A stretch of DNA of 5,069 nucleotides from Bacteroidales bacterium (GTDB lineage: Bacteria; Bacteroidota; Bacteroidia; Bacteroidales; UBA3824). A model generated the notes under the pieces. The model made no database searches, was not told the origin of the DNA, and saw only the letters and a list, made by a program, of their open reading frames with translations. This document shows, piece by piece, positions 1-5,069 of this stretch; positions within the stretch are counted from its first letter, which is position 1; every line of letters starts with the position of its first letter. Where the stretch lies: NCBI GenBank assembly GCA_017645985.1, contig JAGCNK010000113.1:1-5069 (forward strand), given 5' to 3'. The position numbers and the translations under genes are program-made.

Positions 1-644
1 TGTTTATTGACGATGATAATAAAGTGCTTTTATCAAACGCAGCAAGCGGTTTCAAATCGGTGGTGCCGATATGTATTTTGACACAATATTATATCAATGG
101 TGGCAACTATATAACCATCAAAGACAAACAGCGTGTCGAGGAATTAAAGAAACTGATAGAGCATTTTTACTCAGGACAAGACGATGTAATAAAAAACATC
201 AATGGAAATATCAATAGTATTATTAGCAACCGCAATTGCAACATTTTTCTTGAAGAACCTGAGGCAAATATCTTTCCTGAAACACAATTTCAGTTGGTTA
301 AATGGTTGATAGCCTCACTTGAAAATGGTCATAATAATACTCTTTCGATTGCGACACACAGTCCGTATATCCTGACTGTATTGAACAATCTGATATATGC
401 GGCAAAAGTGGGTAAAAAATTTCCTGAAAAAATCAATAAGATTATTTCAAAAAAAATGTGGTTACCAACGGAAAACGTCGCCGCGTATTATTTGAATGAT
501 GGTACGGCTATGAACATCGTTGATGACGAACTCGGCGAAATCGACCCCGAACTTATAGACAGAATATCGCAAGTAATTAACCACGAATACGGTACAATAC
601 GCAATATTGAGTATGAAAGAGATGAACGCCGCAGAACAGCATAA
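1..644 (+). CDS. AAA ATPase of the SMC/ABC-like (AAA_15/AAA_21) type, C-terminal part; 5' end outside window
   Basis: This is the C-terminal part of an ATP-binding protein. The frame is open from codon 3-5 to the TAA at 642-644, so the true start, and the Walker A motif, lie to the left of the window. A GTG at 24 is an internal codon, not a credible start, because conserved sequence (FIDDDNKVLLSNAASG) runs across it. Visible motifs are an ABC-signature-like LSNAASG (about 33-53), a Walker B with catalytic acidic pair, IFLEEPEANIFP (243-278), and a switch histidine in ATHSPYIL (351-374). The tail AAYYLNDG...IDPELIDRISQVI is typical of AAA_15/AAA_21 and OLD-like ATPases that act as sensors or motors in defence systems. 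No TOPRIM domain follows the ATPase, so this is not an OLD or GajA nuclease. The next gene overlaps its end by about 32 nt, which suggests one transcript and a shared job. GC is low compared with genes downstream. The ATPase class is secure; the exact family and role are inferred. Confidence 0.9.
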   Translation, partial: FIDDDNKVLLSNAASGFKSVVPICILTQYYINGGNYITIKDKQRVEELKKLIEHFYSGQDDVIKNINGNINSIISNRNCNIFLEEPEANIFPETQFQLVKWLIASLENGHNNTLSIATHSPYILTVLNNLIYAAKVGKKFPEKINKIISKKMWLPTENVAAYYLNDGTAMNIVDDELGEIDPELIDRISQVINHEYGTIRNIEYERDERRRTA

Positions 645-1122
645 ATATAAGATAGTTGCAGACGACAACTTTCCGTTTTTCAATGCGTATCACGATACAG
701 AATACATAGATGCACACGACCGCCGCTCATCTATTTCTGTGAGCGAACAGAATATGCAATACACTCTTAAAAATTCACACAAAAGAGAGATTGTACTATA
801 CAAAATAGACAATGGTCTAATAACAGGCGACGAATTAAAATGTGATTTCGGCATATATACCGAAAATGACATTCTGTATTTGGTAGAACTCAAATCACCC
901 GAGCGCGAATATGGACACGCTTTGCAACAGATTATAAATACCATAAAGATTCTTTTAAAGTCAAAAAAAATTTCTGTCAGTCAACTTAACGCCCGGGTTG
1001 TGTTGAAAAAATACCCCGCTCTTCCATCTGTAAAAGAACGCAAGTTAGAAAGAAGTATTATTGAAAATTTTAACTGCGATTTGCAGCACGGCTCAAAAAG
1101 TTTTGCAGAGGTTTTGGTATGA
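613..1122 (+). CDS. Small PD-(D/E)XK nuclease-like protein partnered with the upstream ATPase
   Basis: A 169-residue protein I do not recognise by name. The region KCDFGIY...LYLVELKSPEREYGHALQQI (residues about 76-107) matches the PD-(D/E)XK nuclease core: Asp78, then Glu92-Leu-Lys94 at the end of a hydrophobic strand, followed by a helix carrying Gln105/Gln106. The 14-residue spacing and the strand-turn-strand context fit the fold. Residues 1-70 are probably the leading helical part and residues 115-169 the rest of the core. No signal peptide or membrane segment is present, so it should be cytoplasmic. ATG at 613 was chosen as start. TTG at 607 and ATG at 622 are alternatives, and no clear ribosome binding site separates them. 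The start lies inside the ATPase gene (about 32 nt overlap), pointing to translational coupling. It is likely the nuclease effector of a two-gene ATPase/nuclease defence system, by analogy with Septu, Gabija and PARIS, though it is clearly none of these effectors (no HNH, UvrD or TOPRIM signature seen). Confidence 0.8.
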   Translation: MKEMNAAEQHKYKIVADDNFPFFNAYHDTEYIDAHDRRSSISVSEQNMQYTLKNSHKREIVLYKIDNGLITGDELKCDFGIYTENDILYLVELKSPEREYGHALQQIINTIKILLKSKKISVSQLNARVVLKKYPALPSVKERKLERSIIENFNCDLQHGSKSFAEVLV

Positions 1123-1191
1123 TATTATATCCCCACCGCTAAACCTTCCGCCCATTTCACCGTCAAACTCCCGAAACTAACACAAAATAAG

Positions 1192-1857
1192 ATGAAAAAA
1201 ATACTTCTAACTCTTGCGGCAATTGCCGCAGTATTTTCGCTGAGCCAATGTTGCAGCGGCGACGTCGAAAAATGTAAAAAGGGCGCAGATTGTCAGAACG
1301 CCGAGCAATGCTGCCAAACCGCTGACAACCAAGTTATTAAAGCGATAATGGAACGTCGCAGCATCCGCAAGTACAAGGACACACCCGTGGAGCACGAGAA
1401 ACTCGCCACAATCGTAAAATGCGGCATCAATGCTCCGAGTGGCATCAACAAACAGCCGTGGGAAATCCGCGTCGTTGAAAGTCAGGAACTTATCAACCAA
1501 GTGAACGAGGTTTATAAGAAGGCTAACCCCGACATTATGGAAAAAGATCCGTCATTCAAAAATATGTTCCGCAACGCTCCAAACCTCATTTGCGTAGCAA
1601 CTGCACAGGGCGGCAACCTCGATTGCGGACTTTTGGGCGAAAATATGATGCTCGCCGCACAGTCGATGGGTCTCGGCACATGCTGCCTCGGCGGTCCTGT
1701 AAGATTCCTCAAAGACAACGCCGACGCAAAATTCTTCCTTGACAAACTCGGATTTTCAGAAGGTTACGAGTTGATTTACATCCTTGCCATCGGCTATCCC
1801 GACGAAAGCCCCGACGCCAAACCGAGGGACGAAAGCAAAGTTCAGTACATCAAATAA
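1192..1857 (+). CDS. Exported nitroreductase-family flavoprotein with Cys-rich leader
   Basis: A 221-residue protein of the FMN-dependent nitroreductase superfamily, which transfers electrons from NAD(P)H to nitro compounds, quinones or flavins. Residues 1-19 form a signal peptide: MKK, then a hydrophobic run. LSQC at 17-20 resembles a lipobox with Cys20 as the lipidated residue, but Gln at -1 is unusual, so lipoprotein versus ordinary cleavage is open. Residues 20-41 contain six cysteines (20, 21, 28, 34, 40, 41). The catalytic domain starts near residue 48. FMN-phosphate contacts are expected at RRSIRKY (55-61), NAPSGINKQPW (80-90) is the classical flavin-site segment, and GLLGENMMLAAQSMGLGTC (146-164) is the dimer helix and adjoining loop. 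The C-terminal GYPDESPDAKPR is also typical. The ATG at 1192 places the signal peptide at the N-terminus and is unambiguous. The gene lies 69 nt after the nuclease gene. I saw no Bacteroidota promoter in that gap, so read-through transcription is possible, but a functional link with the ATPase/nuclease pair is not suggested. Physiological substrate unknown. Confidence 0.9.
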   Translation: MKKILLTLAAIAAVFSLSQCCSGDVEKCKKGADCQNAEQCCQTADNQVIKAIMERRSIRKYKDTPVEHEKLATIVKCGINAPSGINKQPWEIRVVESQELINQVNEVYKKANPDIMEKDPSFKNMFRNAPNLICVATAQGGNLDCGLLGENMMLAAQSMGLGTCCLGGPVRFLKDNADAKFFLDKLGFSEGYELIYILAIGYPDESPDAKPRDESKVQYIK

Positions 1858-1878
1858 ACGTACAAAAATTCCACTAAA

Positions 1879-1930
1879 ATTCCGGCACGGGTTCGTTATA
1901 AAGTTTCGTAAAAACCTCCCGCGCCGGAAT
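1879..1930. terminator. Imperfect inverted repeat after the nitroreductase gene, possible terminator
   Basis: The arms ATTCCGGCACGGG (1879-1891) and CCCGCGCCGGAAT (1918-1930) are complementary at 12 of 13 positions (one A-C mismatch at 1887/1922), with a 26-nt loop. It begins 22 nt after the nitroreductase stop codon, where a terminator is expected, and is GC-rich against an AT-rich background. On the + strand it is followed by ATATATTATATTG rather than a run of T, so it is not a textbook intrinsic terminator. Read on the - strand it is followed by more T-rich sequence, but no - strand gene ends here. It may instead be an mRNA 3'-end stabilising hairpin or one copy of a dispersed palindromic repeat. 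Confidence 0.45.
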
Positions 1931-1995
1931 ATATATTATATTGCCATTCTCGTCGCTCTGCACAACGCAACTAAATAAAAATTTATTTTCCTTTC

Positions 1996-2026
1996 TTTGG
2001 GTTCTAAAATTAATTTTATACTTTTG
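1996..2026 (+). promoter_or_regulatory. Candidate Bacteroidota promoter P1 for the secreted protein gene
   Basis: TTTG at 1996-1999 (the -33 box) is followed after 19 nt by TACTTTTG at 2019-2026, a perfect match to the TAnnTTTG -7 box used by the Bacteroidota primary sigma factor. Transcription would start near 2030-2034, leaving a leader of about 100 nt before the ATG at 2130. The spacer holds a perfect 14-bp palindrome (2005-2018). Confidence 0.7.
2005..2018. repeat. Perfect 14-bp palindrome in the P1 spacer, possible operator
   Basis: TAAAATTAATTTTA reads identically on both strands and fills most of the 19-nt spacer between the two P1 promoter boxes. A dimeric regulator bound here would block the promoter. 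It is composed only of A and T in an AT-rich region, so chance occurrence is quite possible. Confidence 0.3.
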
Positions 2027-2055
2027 TATTGTTTCTCAGTAAGGGATATTGGATG

Positions 2056-2088
2056 TTTAATTAAAAATCAAACAACTTCTTACATTTG
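2056..2088 (+). promoter_or_regulatory. Candidate second promoter P2, nearer the start codon
   Basis: TACATTTG at 2081-2088 is another perfect TAnnTTTG -7 box, and the sequence after it (CGCATAAAC) resembles common Bacteroidota promoters. The matching -33 box would be TTTA at 2056-2059, one base off TTTG, with a 21-nt spacer. Transcription would start near 2093-2096 and give a leader of roughly 35 nt that is A-rich up to the ATG. P2 may be the main promoter, or P1 and P2 may be used under different conditions. Confidence 0.55.
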
Positions 2089-2129
2089 CGCATAAACAAA
2101 ACATAATATTAATTTAAAAAAGCATTACT

Positions 2130-5069
2130 ATGAAAAAAACATTCTTTTGGCTGTTGTTGATGATGTTTTGTGCCTTTAATACCAAGGCGCAGAACATCGA
2201 GGTATCGCAATCGGGACGTTTCGCCGTGTTTACCCTCACCGGCGACGACTACGCCCATTGGCTCGAAGACGCTTTCAGCAACGATCGCCAAATGGTGCAA
2301 AGGCTGTCGAAACAGCTCTACCAGAAGTTCAACGACGATTTCGATTTCATCGTGTATGTGCTAAACGAGGACGAACTTTTGCCAAGTTTCCCGTATTACG
2401 GCATCAGTAGCCAGGTGCGCATTACCGACGAGGGCGTTGGCAACAGATATTTCGACAACTCAAAGGGTTATGGTTCCGACGGACGTCTGTTTCAGGTGCT
2501 GCACCTGCCTTACAAGAACGCGATCGAGAGCGGCCCGTTTCTCCACGAGATTTTCCACCATTGGGGCAATTTCGCGATTCCAACCATCGATTTCGACAAC
2601 GAACCGTATGGTTCCAACGGCGGCTCGCACTGGGGTGTCACTGGCGGCAGCGGCAAGGGGCAGCTTGGCGGTTTTGTGCAGAGCGAGATGAAAAAAGACG
2701 GCAATACCTACACAATCCCGAGTTTCGGCCTCAATGCCAGCGGCGGCAACGGCGTGCCTTACAACGAGTTGGAACTTTATCTCATGGGGTTGATTCCAGT
2801 ATCGGAGGTATCGCCGTTTAGCGTGTTCCGTCACATCAACAGCTACTCCTGGGACAAAACATCGCGTACATTCACCATTGTGGCCGACGATGTGCAGACC
2901 TACACTCCCCAAAGGCTCGAAAGCGAGCTTGGCAAGCGCGTACCCGACTACACAACGTCGCAAAAGGAGTTCAACGCGATGTTTGTGGTATTGACACTCA
3001 ATCCGCTCACCAACGCACAAATAAAACATTACGACGAAGCTATCGAACGTTTTTGCCGTGTTGGCGACGATGGACAGAGTTGGCTCTACAATTTCTACGA
3101 GGCCACCGGCGGACGCGCCAAGTTCCTCTGCGGCGACCTTCACGAATCCGTTAAGGGCGATGCTATCAGAATCATAAGTCCAAACACGAACACGCCGGCT
3201 TTGGAGATGTATTCCACATATTCTATCGAGTGGAACGCCTCGGTATCGGGCAACGTGAAGATTCAACTCATGCGTGACGGCGCACCCGTAAAGACCATCG
3301 CATCCAATATCCCCGCTTTGGCTGGCAAATACGAGTGGATTGTTGACCTCGACGGCTCGCCAAACTACACCAACTATTATATAAAGGTTACAAGCGAGAA
3401 TAATGGTCAGGTCTATGCCGAGAGCGCGAAATTCAATGTAAAAGTTCCCGACAGCGAAATTTGCAGTATCAATGGTCATGTGTATGATTTTGCTGGCAAG
3501 CCGGTGAGCGGAGCGTGGGTCACAAGCGGCAGCAAGCTTCCGAGCATCGATTGCAGTTTCGAAGACGCCGGCAACTCCGGCTACATGGTGTCGCCTTACC
3601 AAACCAAAATCGAGTTCCAACCCAGCAACAAAGTTATAAACCAGTTTAGTTTTCGGGTTTTCACCAATCAACCCACTTTGGTAGATGGTCTTACCACTGG
3701 CATCATAAACAAAGACCAGGAGATTTTGTATAGTGTTGATCTCACCGCCGACCAGGTAAAGAGTTCATTGTGGACCGAAGTTGATATTCCTGAGGGATTG
3801 ATAGTTACACCGGGCGAAACCTATTATATTTTTCTTTATGACAACAACGCCGACTACAACACCTTGGCGTGCTATTTCGCTTTTGTTGGAAAAGACGATG
3901 CGTCAAAATATTGTTACCGTGTTACGACATCCGACGGCGTGGCAACAAAGACCAACTCCACCGGCGCATACTCATTGCGTCAGAGTCTTAATTGGAGCGG
4001 CAAACTGCGAGCCTTCGCCGACGGAATGAATTTTAGTCCCATTGATATTCAACCGCTTGCCGCATCGGCGTACAACATTGATTTTTACGACAATGTTACC
4101 CTCAATACAATATCTGTGACGGCAATCAAGACCGAGTTTTTCACCAATGAGACCATCAACAAAACATTCTTCACCGTTACGGGCAATTACAGCAACGGAA
4201 AGGCTGTCAAGCTTAGTCAGGACGATTTCACTATAAGTCCCACATCGTTTGCCACAGCCGGAACTCACAGTATAACAATCACAAGCGGCGACAAATCCGC
4301 CTATGTGTCTGTCAAGATTGAGGCTCCGAAACTCGACTACATCGCTGTGACCCCGCCCACAAAAAACACATATTTTGTTGGCGATGCCTTCGATAAATCA
4401 GGGATGGTTGTTACCGCGTATTACGACAACAATACCACAGCCGATGTTACTTCGCAATGCACTCTTTCCGGATTCGATTCCGAAACGGCTGGCACAAAGA
4501 CCGTTACCGCCACCTTCGACGGCAAGAGCGCAACATTCAGCGTTACTATCAAAACTCCCGAGATTGTGGATTACACCTTTGTATCACCATCCAAAACAAC
4601 ATACCAAATCGGCGAAGAATTTAGCAACGCCGGATTCTCGCTCGTTGCCAACTACGAAAACGGCGTCTCAGTCAATGTTACCGACCAGTGCGCAATCTCT
4701 GGCTTCCAGGCATCGAAGGCAGGCAAATTTGAGTTGACATTTACCTATAAGGATTTTGTAAAAGTAATACAATACGAAGTGGAAGAGCCGAAGCTCGACT
4801 ACATTGCCGTGACACCGCCCACAAAAACAACATATTTTGTTGGCGATGCCTTCGAAAAATCTGGCATGGTTGTTACCGCGCATTACGACAACAATACCAC
4901 CGCCGATGTTACTTCACAATGCACTCTTTCCGGATTCGATTCCGAAACGGCTGGCTCAAAGACCGTTACCGCCACCTTCGACGGCAAGAGCGCAACATTC
5001 AGCGTTACTATCAAAACTCCCGAGATTGTGGATTACACCTTTGTATCACCATCCAAAACAACATACCAA
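2130..5069 (+). CDS. Large secreted modular protein: HExxH metallopeptidase-like domain, Kre9/KNH-like domain, split regulatory-like domain, Big_3 Ig stalk; 3' end outside window
   Basis: The frame is open for 980 codons from ATG 2130 to the window edge with no stop. Residues 1-21 are a signal peptide (MKK, hydrophobic core, TKAQ cleavage region), which fixes the start. Residues about 22-330 are a metallopeptidase-like domain. HEIFHHWGN (139-147) supplies two zinc histidines (139, 143) and Glu140. SHWG (166-169) and NELELYLMGLIP (212-223) are further conserved-looking segments, and His167, Glu213 or Glu215 could be the third ligand. Residues about 346-437 resemble a Kre9/KNH-type beta-sandwich (IRIISP...YSIEWN...YYIKVTS). 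At 444-467 the start of a carboxypeptidase-regulatory-like domain (INGHVYDFAGKPVSGAWVT) is seen, and its second half appears at about 598-652. Between them lies a beta-rich segment (about 470-597) that could be a binding module. Big_3 Ig-like domains follow at about 659-732, 734-812, 813-887, 888-966 and a cut fifth. The C-terminus, where a type IX secretion signal or anchor might lie, is not visible. I infer a cell-surface or secreted protease acting on host or glycan-rich proteins; activity is unproven. Confidence 0.88.
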   Translation, partial: MKKTFFWLLLMMFCAFNTKAQNIEVSQSGRFAVFTLTGDDYAHWLEDAFSNDRQMVQRLSKQLYQKFNDDFDFIVYVLNEDELLPSFPYYGISSQVRITDEGVGNRYFDNSKGYGSDGRLFQVLHLPYKNAIESGPFLHEIFHHWGNFAIPTIDFDNEPYGSNGGSHWGVTGGSGKGQLGGFVQSEMKKDGNTYTIPSFGLNASGGNGVPYNELELYLMGLIPVSEVSPFSVFRHINSYSWDKTSRTFTIVADDVQTYTPQRLESELGKRVPDYTTSQKEFNAMFVVLTLNPLTNAQIKHYDEAIERFCRVGDDGQSWLYNFYEATGGRAKFLCGDLHESVKGDAIRIISPNTNTPALEMYSTYSIEWNASVSGNVKIQLMRDGAPVKTIASNIPALAGKYEWIVDLDGSPNYTNYYIKVTSENNGQVYAESAKFNVKVPDSEICSINGHVYDFAGKPVSGAWVTSGSKLPSIDCSFEDAGNSGYMVSPYQTKIEFQPSNKVINQFSFRVFTNQPTLVDGLTTGIINKDQEILYSVDLTADQVKSSLWTEVDIPEGLIVTPGETYYIFLYDNNADYNTLACYFAFVGKDDASKYCYRVTTSDGVATKTNSTGAYSLRQSLNWSGKLRAFADGMNFSPIDIQPLAASAYNIDFYDNVTLNTISVTAIKTEFFTNETINKTFFTVTGNYSNGKAVKLSQDDFTISPTSFATAGTHSITITSGDKSAYVSVKIEAPKLDYIAVTPPTKNTYFVGDAFDKSGMVVTAYYDNNTTADVTSQCTLSGFDSETAGTKTVTATFDGKSATFSVTIKTPEIVDYTFVSPSKTTYQIGEEFSNAGFSLVANYENGVSVNVTDQCAISGFQASKAGKFELTFTYKDFVKVIQYEVEEPKLDYIAVTPPTKTTYFVGDAFEKSGMVVTAHYDNNTTADVTSQCTLSGFDSETAGSKTVTATFDGKSATFSVTIKTPEIVDYTFVSPSKTTYQ
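4326..5069 (+). repeat. 462-bp tandem repeat encoding a pair of Ig-like domains
   Basis: The segment beginning at 4326 (codons P-K-L-D-Y) recurs in frame at 4788, a period of 462 bp or 154 residues. Each unit holds two different Big_3 domains, one starting KLDYIAVTPPTK and one starting VDYTFVSPSKTTY. Over the 282 bp of the second copy that are visible I count 13 differences (about 95% identity), giving only four amino-acid changes (N746T, D755E, Y764H and T789S relative to the second copy). The last 113 bp (4495-4607 against 4957-5069) are identical. The second copy is cut by the window edge, so the total copy number is unknown. Confidence 0.95.

Noticed and set aside
24..26. GTG as the start of the ATPase
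   Set aside because: The frame is open to the left edge and the ABC-signature-like motif begins only a few residues later. An ATPase needs its Walker A and N-terminal half, so the gene must start outside the window.
690..944. An 84-codon - strand frame, Cys- and Ser-rich
   Set aside because: It is antisense to the nuclease-like gene, whose D...ExK motif and overlap with the ATPase mark the + strand as coding.
1123..1191. Promoter or terminator in the 69-bp gap before the nitroreductase gene
   Set aside because: No TAnnTTTG box and no convincing stem-loop were found.
1784..1978. A 64-codon + strand frame running from the end of the nitroreductase gene into the intergenic region
   Set aside because: It overlaps the 3' end of the nitroreductase gene in a different frame, crosses the inverted repeat and shows no protein family features.
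2460..3671. A 403-codon open frame on the - strand
   Set aside because: It lies wholly antisense to the secreted protein gene. It has no promoter, signal or recognisable domain, while the + strand frame has a signal peptide, HExxH, Ig domains and upstream promoters. GC-rich codon bias on the + strand explains the open antisense frame.
4375..4737. A 120-codon + strand open frame inside the Ig repeats
   Set aside because: It is in another frame of the repeated Big_3 coding sequence, and its product is low-complexity and rich in Pro, Ser and Thr with no domain.
4326..5069. CRISPR array or mobile element as explanation for the repeat
   Set aside because: The repeats are long, in frame, without spacers, and encode Ig-like domains. 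No terminal inverted repeats or transposase are present.

Overview
The window looks like a Bacteroidota (probably Bacteroidales) chromosome. The evidence is a promoter region with the phylum-specific TTTG / TAnnTTTG boxes, start codons preceded by A-rich rather than Shine-Dalgarno-like leaders, a signal peptide ending in the typical 'KAQ' style, and a very large secreted protein built from Ig-like domains. All four genes seen are on the + strand.

Positions 1-1122 hold two overlapping genes of low GC (about 28-37% in sampled 60-base lines). The first is the C-terminal part of an SMC/ABC-like AAA ATPase cut by the left edge. The second is a 169-residue protein with a D...ExK pattern of the PD-(D/E)XK nuclease fold. 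An ATPase coupled to a small nuclease is the usual design of two-gene anti-phage systems, so this pair is the best candidate here for an undescribed defence module. Function is inferred, not shown.

Positions 1192-1857 encode an exported nitroreductase-family flavoprotein with an unusual cysteine-rich leader (six Cys in 22 residues). It is followed by an imperfect 13-bp inverted repeat and then an AT-rich non-coding region (1858-2129) with two candidate promoters and a 14-bp perfect palindrome.

Positions 2130-5069 are one uninterrupted reading frame of 980 codons that runs off the right edge. It encodes a secreted modular protein: signal peptide, metallopeptidase-like domain with HExxH, a Kre9/KNH-like beta-sandwich, a carboxypeptidase-regulatory-like domain apparently split by an inserted beta-rich domain, and a stalk of bacterial Ig-like (Big_3) domains. 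The stalk contains a 462-bp tandem repeat that is about 95% identical over the part visible. The gene is GC-richer (about 57-60% in two sampled lines) than the ATPase/nuclease pair.

No tRNA, rRNA, CRISPR array, insertion sequence or origin was seen. Protein family calls come from reading motifs by eye and have not been checked by database search.
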